Assembly (NCBI GenBank): GCA_031308135.1
Contig: JAHLJT010004567.1
Span: forward strand, 37,708,389-37,772,388
DNA: 64,000 nt
DNA from: Acheta domesticus
Lineage: Eukaryota > Arthropoda > Insecta > Orthoptera > Gryllidae
Direction of reading: 5' to 3'
Under the pieces are notes generated by a model that worked only from the letters and a program-made list of their open reading frames with translations, did not search any database and was not told where the DNA came from. The first letter of the stretch is position 1; the number at the start of each line of letters is the position of its first letter. Made by a program: the position numbers and the translations under genes. This document shows, one piece after another, positions 40,301-48,745 of the stretch.

Positions 40301-43300
40301 CAAATTATGATTAGTTTTCACGTAGTTTTGCACGTAATATAATGCATGTAATTTTGCATGTAATTTTTAAACAATTATTTTCTCAAAAAGGCTCCAAATG
40401 TTTTACTCATAGGGAAAGGTATTAGGTAAAAATTAGGTAAAAAAATTAGGTAAAAACTAAATATTAATCTTTTTTTAAAAAATGTACATAACATTAATTA
40501 AAGAACTAATTGCGGAGAAGTATATTTCATTTTAAGAAAACTCTTTGTCTTTAATAATGTAGTTATACGTGTGTTTTCAAAAAACATTCAAAACCAGCAA
40601 TTTTCGAAAATTTAGAATTAACAGAAAAATCGCTCCTGTGCCATTTTTATAAGTGTACTCGTATTTTACTCTATTCTTAGAAGAAATTTAAAGAAAAGAT
40701 TTGGAGTCTTTTTGAGAAATTTTGGAAATGTCTCTCGGACCTTATGTGAAGTACCCCCAATAATCAAAACATTCTTTTCAAAATCGAGTCAAGCCAGATC
40801 AATCGGAGAATATTCATTTTGATCGAAATCCTGGGAATATTTTACGCGCTAGTGTTGTTCACGTACGGCCACAGCCGGACAATCAGACAGTTGAGTCCTG
40901 CGGGCCTACCACTTCCACATAGTCCTTGTTCTACCTGGGAGAAAACTCTCCGGGGTGGGCGTCTTGGGCTCTTGGCCTTTATCCTCCCCGCCAACAAGCA
41001 GGTAACCGGATCAGGGCCGGTACCCAGTTTGCCCTCACGGCAACCTCCCCATTCAATACCTGGGTGGGGCCGCCCTGCCAGCTCAGAGCTACTAGCTAAC
41101 CTGGCTAGTACCGGAGTCAATATTACTTGTATGATAACTCGCCACTCACGTGCGCCGGGACGCCGAGTCCCCTCTCTTTGCCCAGAGTATCGGGCCACCG
41201 ACACGACGCCAAGTTCCCAACTGGGGGCCACCCGGACCTAAGCCCGGGCTGCTCGGGTCCTCCAACCCGTCTTCCCACTGCCTACGTAAAGGCTGCTCCA
41301 CAACTGCCCGTGAACGGAAACGGCAACGCGAACGAAAACGTAAAGAAAGTTGAAAGGCGGACATCTCAGGCAGGCGTTCACAAAACGACGGGAACGCGAA
41401 GCTTGACGGGAACGCGAAAGATGGTCAACATTAACCTCGGACCGGGAACGGGAAGCCTCTCGACCAATGAGAGTATAGCAAATAGAGGCGAAGCTTTCCA
41501 GCTGATCAAGCGCGCGGCCTGCGCGCGAAACTGGTCTGGAGCGGTGTTGAGGTTACAGCGTGGATTTGCGAGGTTAGGGTTAGGGCGGATGTAGTTAGTC
41601 GTTGTTAAATTGTTTTAGTTCTTTTTAGTGATTTCAGTATTTTTCGTTTTCTATTCATATTAATAAATAGAATTAAAATTTCCCACAAAATAATTTTTTG
41701 TTTTGTTTAAGTACATTGGAGTTGTTTTGTTTATTGATAAAAATTTCATTAGTTGTATTTTCCATAAGTTCTTAGTAGTTTCTACATTTTTTCATTCTGA
41801 TGAATTATTTTTTAATTAACATTCTTTCGTTAAAGTATTCATTATTCATACTAACACACGCAAAAAACTGACAGATGGCAAAGCAAAGAGTGGACAGAGT
41901 AGCGCAGCTAGAAGTATTTGGTTTCTGCAACTCTTTCCTGTAATACTCGTTTTCGCCGCTACATATTCATAGCGCTATTCCTCTTCCCGTTGGCGTTTAT
42001 TGTGAAGTGCACGTACCTCGCGTTCCCATTCCCGTCCTCGCCTTCGCGTTGTCGTTCCCGTTCGCGGGCTATTGTAAAGCGGCCTTAAGCTACCGGCGTG
42101 GGTGAGACCGTTACCAGGGCAAGCTGGCGGATGGTCATTTAGCCGTCGGACTTGTATTTGAGGAATCCGGACCACCCCGAGGGGTCTCCTTCACCCAATC
42201 CTGCCTTGAGGTCCGGCGGACCTATTTGGTCGACTCGCCAGGGACCCAACTGGTGGGTTGCCGGGTTGAACCGTCAACCAGGGGCTTGGCTTTCCTACTC
42301 ACTGTCTACATGCTAGGCTAATGACTTGAGTGGGGCCGCGAGACTCGAGGTACGGGTGCTCGTCTACGAATCATCACCAGAGACCGTGTCCACCTACGTG
42401 GTCACCATCCCCCCCTGCGGGGGAGGGTCAGACATTTCTATACGTGCTTTACCCCAGCACTTGTACTTTACTAGGGGGCCGAAGCCCCAGGGTGGGCACC
42501 TAGGTGTTAGCCTCTAATCCCCACCCTCGTCGGGTGTACAAGGACACCTTCCGACCAACATCCGGATCCCGCCGGAACGCAGTTAGCCGTCGCGGCAACC
42601 TTCCCATACAATGCCTGGGTCTAAGGCCACCCTGCCAGCTTAGAGCTACTAGCTATCCGGGCTAGTACCGGAGTCAATGTTGCCTGTATGACAACGCGCC
42701 ACTCACATGCGCCGGGACACCAAATCCATCCTCTATGCCCAGAGTATTGGGCCACTGCCTCGACGAAGCCAAGAGCCCAACTGGGGGGGCCACCCGAACT
42801 AAGGTCCGGGCGGCCCGGGGCCCCCATCCCGTCTCCCCACTGCCTGCACCTTCAGGCTCTCGATCTGGGTCGGACCGTAACCAAGGCAACCTGGCGGTTC
42901 GTCATTTTTCCGCCGGACGTCTATATGTGGATTCCAGAGTACCCCGAAAGGCATCCTTCACCCAATCCTGCCTTAAAGTCGACGCGCCAGGGGCCCAACA
43001 GGTGGGTTGCCGGGTTCAAACGTCAACCAGGGCTTAGCATCGCCTGCTCACTGTCTACACGCTAGGCTAACGACCTGAGTGGGGCCGCGAGACTCGAGGA
43101 ACGGTTGGACGTCTACGATTCTCCACCAGAGACCGTGCGCACCTACGTGTTCACGATCCCCCCCTGCGGGGGGGGGGACGGTCAGACAGGTGGAAGAACG
43201 CTTTGAAAACCAAGGTTTATCAATTTTGCTAGTACGAGGGCCCAAGTTTTTGTAAAAAATCTTTCTTCTAATGCCGTATTTCAATACTTTCTCTATACTA

Positions 43301-45531
43301 CATATAAGTAGTATGCGGGAAAGTAAAAACATTTTTCGGGGTCAGGGGACCCCCCAAGACGTGTATTAGGTACTATTAAAATCTCGAAATCGATTTCTAC
43401 AGCATTACATAACTTTGTAATCGGTATTTTACTCTGTATATACGTACGTGCTCGTATACGAGAATGTAAAAATGAAAACATAAACCTTTGGAAACGGCTC
43501 TCGTGATAGAGCTGGCGAAGTGAGTGCCATTGGTCCCAGCTGATGATCCGATGAATGATTCTTGAAGACACTCGTGGGGAACATTTTTCAGAAGATCCGC
43601 TAACTCTTGTTTACGATATTCACTTCGTTTTCTGGCAGCTCCAGGCACAAATATTCTCTCCAAAATCACATACAACTGCAAAAGGAAAAAATGGCAATTT
43701 CATTACATTCTGCATACGAATCGATTCATTAAGAAAGGAGTATAGGAATACATTGTAGAATGTAAATTTCAATAATAAACATTTAGCAAATAGAACACTT
43801 TGATTCTTCTTACAAATTATAGACACTCAATGTCCCTGATAATGATTTTCAGAAAATATCTGAATTAATGAATTAAATTTAAAACCATAAATACTTTTCG
43901 ATGATAAATCGAAACAAATTTCTGGCTTTAATATAATTATTTTGAAAGCAAAATACCAGTATTTGTAAAAATGATGTAAATAACAAATAAAAAATAAATA
44001 ATTGGATTTAAAAATTACACAATTGCAGTGCTCAACCTTATTAAAATATATATCCGATTCTCTGTACCAAGGGCCACGTCTTGGTTGGCAATGATGTATT
44101 TCGTTGCCATCCAAGACGTGGTACAGGGAATCGGAAATATTTTTTAACAAGGTTGAACACAGCAGTTGCGTAATTTTTAAATCCAATTATTCGTCAGTCA
44201 ATGTCAGGAGAAACGGTCAACCTTAAATGGCAAGTGGGAGATCGACACGTTTTGCTTTACTCTTTATATTGTCTTTGTTCTTAATTCGCCCTCGACAACT
44301 TCAAAACGGTTAGGAAACTATCAACTCTGTCACGACGTAACCCTTGAAGTGTTCCCGACCCGCCGGTGGAGTTCAGGCAAATGCCATTAGATGAGGGATC
44401 TATGCAAATATGCCTGGATACATGTCACGCTTAGAAATTCACAAACGATTGTGGCGGACACTTTTGAAAAAGTTTTTGGTATTTTTTTATTGGGAAATTT
44501 TGATTGATGACATCATTTTGCCTCAAAATTCTCATTGATAAATTTTGTTTTGAACAGAGAAGAACAATGTACAGTTTCATAGACAAAATATATATTACTG
44601 CAATATGTGCAATTTTAAAAAAATTACAAAAACAAGATTTTCTCAAAAACGGCTCTAAATTTTTTCTTTAAACTTTTGGTAGGAATAGCGGTAAATGTAC
44701 TCTATCAGATGACATAAAAGCTATATTGCTCTATAGGTTGGTTTTCTCAAAAATTACAAAAATGTAAATTTTTTCACATGTTTCTCACGTCGATAATATT
44801 TACTAGCAGCGATTTTTACACATTATTATATTTACGAGTGCATGTGCTTTAAATAATGTCAAGTAAAGTTTCTCGAAAACGCAACCATTTTCTGTGAAAA
44901 GTAGCACAAAATTCCGCATTTTCAGAAACGCTCAAACGCCATTTTCTCATGTATGGTTGCAAATTTTTTCTTGGAATTTTTGTAACGGATAGTGCTCATT
45001 ACACTCTTTAACATGACGCAAAGTTTATTTTGTGTTATTTTTCGTTTTTTTTAAAATTATACAAATGTAATTTTTAGAAAAGATCTCTCATATCTTTAAT
45101 ATGCACATTACCAGCAATTTGTAAAGATTATTATAGTTGTGAGTGTAAGTGCTTCAAATAACTTCAAATGAAGTATTTTGAAAACTCCAAAATTATCTGT
45201 GAAAAGGAGCTTCAAATTTCGCGTATTTAGTAGCGCTGAAAGGTCTTTTTTTTTTAACGGCACAAAATGTTTAAAGAAAATTGCCATTTAGGACTAAGTT
45301 TTTGTGTTCTTTAATATTCTAAAATGAATATTTCCGTTCTACCATTAGGAAACCGAAAACCAAACCGGGCTATAGATAGCAGCTGGAATGAGTATCTGGC
45401 AATTCCGAATAGCTAGCGCAGACGCAAGGAAGTAGAAAACTCATACGGGAAAGTCTGCGCCCTTCTGTAGCACTACTAGTTTATTTCTTGCTTAATTTCT
45501 CTACCTGAGCAAATATATTAATTTCTTTTGT

Positions 45532-45596
<65 letters not shown>

Positions 45597-46422
45597 ACAC
45601 GACAAATTTCGCAGGAACTCTCTAGTTTAAGTAGAGGGGACTCACTCAAATAGCCATACCCTTTACAATTTTTTTAGACATTTTTTAACTCTACTTGTTC
45701 CGTTCATTGCATTATTTTTTTATATTAAATGAAACACATGTTAAAATTCACTCCAATATGACAGGCTACTTTTGCGTCAACGGTATTTCGTTTTCAGTGG
45801 TAATACGAGCGACTGCCTTGTAGGACAAAAGAGTAAACGATCTTCCATATGTGCCCGAACTATCGGAGCAGCAAAGTCAGTCTCGTAACTTGTGTAAAAA
45901 CAAGACATCAGTGGTCTTAACGAAAAATAATTTAGAATTCGAATTGTCTTAATGTGAAGATGGAAAAAACTCTTGGGTTCAGACGACTTGTTTAAGCAAC
46001 TGTGAGAAATTTAATTGCTACAACTCTATTTTGATGAAATTAATGCGAATGTAGTAACGTTTTAGAACAAAAAGCTCCTGAATTATTAATTCATGCATTG
46101 TGTTTTGCATTGTTTTCAATGTTCTTACACATTTTATGATAAAATGTGTAAGAACATTGAAAGCATGATTTTTCGTTGAAAATGCTGATAATATGTACTT
46201 ACGTCTAATATCCAAATGATATGTATTTGAAGAAGTAACGGTTTTATCAAAGGTGCCTCTAAAAAGACCATAATTTGCATTGCTTCGCTCTATAAGTGTG
46301 TTAGGATACGCAACCTTTGAATTTATCCATACGTTAGTTGCACAAGAGACAATCAACAAAACCAGTGCTGCACATGAAGACAGGAACGTTCCAAATACAT
46401 AACCACGGCGGGTAGTAGTCAT
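22073..46422 (-). CDS. Clrn: Clarin-family tetraspan membrane protein (whole gene, 4 coding exons)
   Basis: Coding exons are 46422-46203, 34317-34153, 23260-23124 and 22214-22073, giving about 220 residues (human clarin-1 has 232). All three introns have GT and AG ends. Features in order: TM1 at residues ~8-30; the YGLFRG motif at 51-56, corresponding to YGLFHG in human clarin-1; TM2 ~79-105; TM3 ~116-139 around VESLYYWNGAA and VLILWG; the GWSYW segment entering TM4 (~175-195); and a short proline-rich tail (KIPPPPTWNP). Vertebrate clarins are plasma-membrane proteins of sensory hair cells and photoreceptors (CLRN1 is the Usher type 3 gene); the insect role is not shown here. The start is the ATG at 46422; the frame extends further up only to a non-ATG codon. 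One oddity: exon 2 ends in phase 1 but exon 3 is open only in phase 0, so one surplus base sits at the junction, most simply an extra G at 23260/23261. Confidence 0.85.
22215..23123 (-). other. Clarin intron 3, with an old dispersed repeat
   Basis: 22290-22840 is GC-richer than the rest of the intron and includes gagaaaccacggaaaacta and ggacctcccgagg. This style of sequence is common in dispersed repeats of large insect genomes. Its class is not determined and its ORFs are not convincing. Confidence 0.5.
23124..23260 (-). CDS. Clrn: Clarin exon 3 (TM3 and following loop)
   Basis: 137 bases, acceptor tgttgcag and donor attg|gtaaga. It is open only in the frame reading VASTYYVLILWGSHYA through LAQLGWSY. 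Joining to exon 2 as sequenced would shift the frame and hit a stop after 20 codons. Dropping one G at the acceptor (cag|tgg instead of cag|gtgg) restores it. It ends in phase 2, which matches exon 4. Confidence 0.8.
23905..25331 (+). repeat. RepA, near-complete forward copy
   Basis: It begins at aatggtgctacagaatggca and runs through the ccatctattcccgcc part, successive monomers (boundaries near 24130, 24450, 24635 and 24950), the ggcttcatgtgaagta motif, the gacagacggacg run (25125), the acgtgttag motif and the terminal block near 25290-25331. This copy is the best guide to the order of parts. It lies in clarin intron 2. Confidence 0.8.
25332..25371. repeat. (TA)n microsatellite
   Basis: About 19 TA units at the end of the forward RepA copy, where other copies carry the gtatatac palindrome. 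The tract may have expanded from that palindrome. Confidence 0.95.
25380..25890 (+). repeat. Direct repeat pair flanking a RepC copy
   Basis: Blocks at 25385-25475 and 25763-25855 share tttataactcaagaacgact and gttggattcatctccg. Between them, 25550-25735 is RepC in reverse. Such tataactcaagaacgactg blocks are seen in Helitron-type non-coding ends, so this may be an older, related element beside the Helitron that follows. Confidence 0.5.
25895..26898 (+). mobile_element. Non-autonomous Helitron with a 0.7 kb polypurine tract
   Basis: The 5' end is TC followed by taatatataaaaatcaatg. The 3' end is CTAG, about 8 bases after a small CGGC...GCCG stem (26871-26886). The host bases are A before TC and T after CTAG, exactly as Helitron insertion between A and T predicts. 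It encodes no Rep/helicase. From 26161 to 26850 the interior is almost purely A and G (agagaggg units), which creates long but meaningless ORFs on both strands. Confidence 0.8.
26935..28118 (-). repeat. RepA copy, reverse
   Basis: It starts with the terminal palindrome (actttcccgtatacgtaca ... acgtagtata), then the cgtccgtctgtccc run (27093), the ggctccaaattttttcttt motif and further monomers, and ends gccattctgtagccccac at 28092-28109. Confidence 0.8.
28527..28770. mobile_element. hAT-type MITE, 244 bp
   Basis: The ends CAGTGGTGTCAAAGTC and, inverted, CAGTGTTGTCAAGGCC form imperfect terminal inverted repeats of the hAT CAG type. The flanking 8-mers ttttaaga (28519-28526) and ttttaggg (28771-28778) agree at 6 of 8 positions. 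It has no ORF. It sits inside the RTE-like LINE. Confidence 0.8.
28876..29070 (+). mobile_element. Inserted fragment with Helitron-like start and (AAAT)n tail
   Basis: It begins tctatactaatatataaag, like a Helitron 5' end, and ends in a long run of aaataaat units. It separates two reverse-transcriptase-element segments of the surrounding LINE. The two ends point to different element classes, so this may be a composite. Confidence 0.4.
30400..31019. mobile_element. hAT-type MITE, 620 bp
   Basis: The terminal inverted repeats are TAGGAAGCGGATTT and, inverted, TAGGGAGCGGATTT. The flanking 8-mers gttataac (30392-30399) and attataac (31020-31027) match at 7 of 8. Removing the element rejoins the LINE sequence gggctgttataac|aaaagaagcc. 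No transposase ORF was found. Confidence 0.85.
31090..31640 (-). repeat. RepA-related segment, reverse, diverged
   Basis: It holds tttctcgtattcgtatta, then ctttctctattatattgtgt and a tatgggccaacgacaccaaa block that correspond to the terminal part of RepA. The 38400 copy is the closest relative. Confidence 0.5.
31641..32990. other. Clarin intron 2, nothing firm
   Basis: A weak RepA-like trace lies at 32090-32300. A GC-richer patch lies at 32845-32930. No ORF or RNA gene was seen. Confidence 0.5.
33000..34075 (-). repeat. RepA copy, reverse
   Basis: It includes the palindromic attacacaaatgtaat core (33324-33339), several monomers, gagaccgaaaaattg near the far end and tgccattctgttgcaccact at 34047-34066. 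It stops ~75 bases before the donor end of clarin exon 2. Confidence 0.7.
34153..34317 (-). CDS. Clrn: Clarin exon 2 (TM2 and start of TM3)
   Basis: 165 bases between acceptor cgcacag|gtgac and donor gccgcag|gtaagc. It encodes RDFMNAGLYLS, a 27-residue hydrophobic helix and TWLAVESLYYWNGAA. It is noticeably GC-richer than its surroundings, as expected for a conserved exon in AT-rich DNA. Confidence 0.85.
34318..36095 (-). other. Clarin intron 1, proximal part
   Basis: It contains an (AAAAT)n microsatellite at 34738-34766 and a small patch of repeated gcaacccgcaac words (34788-34820). No coding exon was recognised. A stretch at 35860-36090 is somewhat GC-richer but its frames are closed. Confidence 0.5.
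36096..36640 (+). repeat. RepA end segment, forward, followed by an inner piece
   Basis: It runs from agacagaggaacagacggac through ggattctggctggaccacg and gcccggcaatgaatttt to the terminal palindrome at 36325-36392. An inner RepA piece follows. Confidence 0.65.
36666..38007 (-). mobile_element. mariner transposon, full length, 1342 bp
   Basis: The termini CGAAGGGTGTTTTTTTCAAC and its inverted near-copy (cgaggggtgtttttttt) continue as ~44-base inverted repeats through ctccgatagctcataaaaac. A TA dinucleotide flanks both sides (36664-36665, 38008-38009), the mariner target duplication. Its size is normal for the family. It lies in clarin intron 1. Confidence 0.95.
36762..37846 (-). pseudogene. 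mariner transposase, inactivated
   Basis: The start is the ATG at 37846. The order on the minus strand is: N-terminal helix-turn-helix region (FLQAEGNSAAEIHRRM), WCRKFKEGRAD, ISDLSVEFPEVSRSSVYTI, then the DDE domain with GDETWI (first Asp), HDNARPH (second Asp) and, in another frame, LAPSDFHLF (third Asp). The spacing fits mariner D,D34D. Three lesions are visible: a frameshift near 37700 before WCRKF, an in-frame TAG right after GDETWI (37336-37338), and a frameshift near 36975 between HPAYSP and LAPSDF. The copy is dead, but its inverted repeats are intact enough to be mobilised in trans. Confidence 0.92.
38090..38290 (+). repeat. RepA end fragment, forward
   Basis: It has the gctttcgcgttgttcgcag, ggtatcaaggcccacaaaac and gataacgtgatagaggac order of the RepA terminal part. 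Confidence 0.55.
38400..40245 (-). repeat. RepA, two diverged reverse copies in series
   Basis: Two starts are seen (tactttctccgaaagagaaag at 38406 and ttactttcttgtatccaac at 38949), followed by one long run of monomers. It ends at ctgggccattctgtaccacc (40215-40234). Confidence 0.65.
40270..40870. repeat. RepA pieces in opposite orientation
   Basis: A reverse piece (40270-40410) is followed by a forward piece (40480-40870). The latter ends in the gcgctagtgttgttcacgta motif just before the GC-rich block. Confidence 0.55.
40905..43190 (+). repeat. RepG: GC-rich tandem duplication, copy A split by a MITE
   Basis: Two units have the same order. Heads (40985-41287 and 42545-42850) share gctagtaccggagtcaat, cgccactcac and gcccaactggggg. 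Tails (42088-42480 and 42860-43190) share ttcacccaatcctgcctt, gtggggccgcgagactcgag and cgatccccccctgcgggg-type ends. Copy A's head and tail are separated by the Harbinger-like MITE. GC content is far above the surroundings. ORFs exist on both strands but differ between the two units, so I take the block as non-coding. It may be the 5' UTR promoter array of a retroelement. Confidence 0.65.
41290..42085. mobile_element. Harbinger-like MITE, 796 bp
   Basis: Imperfect terminal inverted repeats: AGGCTGCTCCACAACTGCCC on the left and, inverted, AGGCCGCTTTACAATAGCCC on the right, continuing into gcgaacgggaacg-type sequence. Both sides carry TAA (41287-41289 and 42086-42088), a TWA target duplication as used by PIF/Harbinger elements. 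It has no transposase. Its interior contains an AT-rich core and many gggaacgcgaa words near the ends. Confidence 0.75.
43280..43475 (+). repeat. RepA terminal fragments
   Basis: Two versions of the terminal palindrome (43283-43330 and 43410-43470) surround a ggggtcaggggacccccc block that matches the start of the 27060 copy in reverse. Confidence 0.6.
43486..43675 (-). CDS. Orphan exon-like segment, gene unknown
   Basis: A 190-base stretch is bounded by a strong 3' splice site (ccttttgcag|ttg, with a pyrimidine tract) and a weaker 5' site (tccaaag|gttta). In one frame it is open throughout and reads like conserved protein: LYVILERIFVPGAARKR..., then ELADLLKNVPHECLQ, then SSAGTNGTHFASSITRAVS. 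Composition and codon use differ from the RepA sequence beside it. It lies on the clarin strand inside intron 1, but its length (3n+1) and frame do not fit clarin: joined to exon 1 it would hit a stop after 18 codons. I do not recognise the family. It could be one exon of a nested gene, a relic of a duplicated gene, or a captured exon. Confidence 0.5.
43998..44190. mobile_element. Foldback MITE, ~193 bp near-perfect hairpin
   Basis: The left arm (ataattggatttaaaaatta ... ccaagggccacgtcttgg) is matched by its inverted copy on the right, leaving a loop of only a dozen bases near 44091. Small differences between the arms (an extra gcc on the left, for example) show some age. There is no ORF. As RNA it would form a long stem. 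Confidence 0.8.
44565..45482 (-). repeat. RepA copy, reverse, showing ~304 bp monomers
   Basis: The monomer boundary motif (tctcaaaaacggctc or a variant) falls at 44641, 44945 and ~45249, so the period is 304 bases. The copy ends cccttctgtagcactactag at 45460-45479. Confidence 0.8.
45536..45592. repeat. (TA)n microsatellite
   Basis: About 28 uninterrupted TA units in clarin intron 1. Confidence 0.97.
46114..46162. repeat. Perfect 23-bp inverted repeat, 3-base loop
   Basis: Arms 46114-46136 and 46140-46162 are exact reverse complements (tttcaatgttcttacacatt...). It lies 41 bases downstream of the clarin exon 1 donor, on the intron side. Confidence 0.9.
46203..46422 (-). CDS. Clrn: Clarin exon 1 (start to TM1 and extracellular loop)
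   Basis: 220 coding bases, from ATG at 46422 to the donor agac|gtaagt at 46203/46202. It encodes 73 residues plus one base, including TM1, the NVWINSK segment after it and the YGLFRG motif. It ends in phase 1, which matches exon 2. Confidence 0.85.
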
Positions 46423-47105
46423 TGTGAAATTGAACAAGCACTTTCACTGTCTTATTGCATCTAACAATTATTATCTATTATTCACAACGTTGAACTGGAT
46501 TTTGCAAACTATATTTTCCTTCGACATACCAGCGCTCACTGGGTTTCCTGCGACCGTTATCTGTTCCCTCATCACACTAAACGCAACTGATAACATTTCT
46601 TATCACGGAGATATAATCCAATCCATAGAAAAACTATACAGTCAGACTCCAACGTCACATACCTGAGCTGTCACGTACAAGTGATTGTCTGCACATGTAT
46701 TTTAATTCGATGCGACAAAACAATTTCCTGCTATCCTCGTTGATTAATTTGTTTCCTTTTCATTTACTCTTAAAAGACTCATGACAATGTCAAAAATTAT
46801 AATAGGTTCAGTGATAACTGAAAGGTGTTTGCCTAATTGATAATCAATTTCGGGTGTCTACATTGTCATAAATAATTTGGTTAAATGTCTTATTTAAAAT
46901 TAAGTACATTTAAATGCATGTTACCCTACAAGGTAAATATGTCTCACCAATCGAAATACACTTCTTACAATACTTTGCTAACAAGCAACCGATACAATAA
47001 ATAATGTTAATGATATCAGAGAGAAAAGGCGAAGGAATCCCCTTCACTGCAACTTACTGTATTGGATCCTTGATACCGAGAAACCTATTAAAATAAAAAC
47101 ATCCG
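46423..47105 (-). promoter_or_regulatory. Upstream region of clarin
   Basis: This stretch lies between the clarin ATG and the next RepA copy and lacks recognised repeats, so 5' UTR and promoter are expected here. No convincing TATA box or initiator was singled out, and a non-coding 5' exon cannot be excluded. Confidence 0.35.
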
Positions 47106-47109
47106 CATT

Positions 47110-48745
47110 TCTGTCTGTCCGTCTGTGTACACCATTAGTGCCTAAACAATACGATGTTGTTGTTTTTACTTTCCCGTATACGTAAGTATACACGGAGTGA
47201 TATACGTAGTATAGGGAAAGTTATGTAATGCTACGCGAAAAAATGGCCAATTTTCGGCGGAAAAAAATTAATTGCCGGGCCGTGAAAACGAATAAGTGGA
47301 TAAAACCAGTTGCTAAATTAAGAAAAAAAAATCCTCTATCTCGTGGTGTGGTCACAATCCATGATTTGTTGCTTCTTTATACTTAAAAATCGATTGACGG
47401 CATTCCGTCCGTCTGTCCGTCTGTGGTCAACGCTAGCGCCTAAACCGTTCGGTCGATTTTCTTCAAATTGATATTCCCAGTCGATCTCATTCTAGTCGAA
47501 GCTTTGAGATTTTGAAAAAGATTCTTTAAAATTTGGGGGTACTTTATATGAAGCCCCCCGGCGATTTTCAACATTTTCTCAAAAACGGCTCCAAATTTTT
47601 TCTTTAAATTTCTTGGATGAATAGAGGAAAATACACTTTTTAATATGGTATAGGTCCGATTTTCACGTACACCTCTGAATTTTCGAAAATTGTGAAAGTT
47701 TGAATTTTTTTCGGCGTCTTTCTCCAACTACAAAATTGAAGATAGAGATTTTTTCTTCAAATAAAATTTGTTCTGCATAATGAGTTCTTTAATAAAGGTC
47801 ATGTAAATGTTTTTCACAATTTTGGTAGTTTTCGTGCAATATTGCGTGCAATATGTGCAATTTTAAAAAATTACAAAAACAAAATTTTCTCAAAAACGGC
47901 TCCAAATTTTTTCTTTAAACTTTTGGTAGGGATAGTGGTAAATGTACTCTATCAATGACATAAAAGCCATTTTGGTCTATCGGTTGGTTTTTTCAAAAAT
48001 TACCAAAATGTAAATTTTTTTACTTGTCTCTCACGTCGTTAATATTAACATTATCGGCGATTTTTTTACATTATTATATTTACAAGTATATATGCTTTAA
48101 ATAATGTCAAGTAAAGTTTCTCGAAAACACTACCGTTTTCTGTGAAAAGTAGCTCAAATTTCGGCATTTTCAGAAATGCTCAAACGTCATTTTCTCGTAT
48201 ATGGCTGCAATTTTTTTCTTGAAACTTTTGTAACGGATAGTGCTAATTACACTCATTAGTATAGCGTGAAGTTTATTTTGAGTTTTTTTGTTTTTTTCAA
48301 AAATTATATAAATGTAAATTTTTTGAAAGATCTCTCACATCTTTAATATGCACATTATCCGCAATTTGTAAAGATGATTATATTTGTGAGTGTAAGTGCT
48401 TCAAATAACTTCAAATAAAGTATTTGAAAACTCAAAACTTTTCTGTGAAAATGAGCTTCAAATTTCGCATTTTTAGTAGTGCTAAAACGCCATTTTCTCT
48501 TAAACGGCACATAATTTTTAAAAGAAAATTGCCATTTACGGCTAGGTTTTTGTGTTCTTTAATATTCTAAAATTAATGTTTCTGTTCTACCAATAGGAAA
48601 CCGAAAAATTAAGAAAATGACAAAAAAATGTACTTTTGGCGATGATAGATGGTAGCTGGCAAGAAAGAGTATGTGGCAATTCCGAATAGCTAGCGAAGAC
48701 CCAGGAAAATAGAAAACTAATACGGGAAAGTCTGTGCCATTCTGT
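47110..48745 (-). repeat. RepA, near-complete reverse copy
   Basis: It has the cgtccgtctgtgtacaccat motif (47117), the terminal palindrome (47166-47222), the cggcaattaattttttt-like block, the second cgtccgtctgtcc run (47408), and then monomer boundaries at about 47580, 47890, 48193 and 48497. It ends tctgtgccattctgt at 48730-48744. The ORF at 47440-47727 is repeat translation. Confidence 0.8.

Noticed and set aside
41570..41590. Telomere-like ggttagggttaggg
   Set aside because: Only two units inside a MITE; arthropod telomeres are usually TTAGG. It is chance or MITE sequence.
40819..43065. ORFs of 100-155 codons on both strands of the GC-rich block
   Set aside because: Overlapping frames are open because the DNA is GC-rich. 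The two tandem units do not keep the same frame, so coding selection is unlikely.
43486..43675. The orphan exon as a regular clarin exon
   Set aside because: Its length is 3n+1 and both neighbouring clarin exon ends are phase 1. Inclusion shifts the frame and gives an early stop, and clarins have no extra domain at this point.
46423..46437. A clarin start five codons upstream of 46422
   Set aside because: That codon is TTG, not ATG. The ATG at 46422 gives the expected short N-terminus before TM1.
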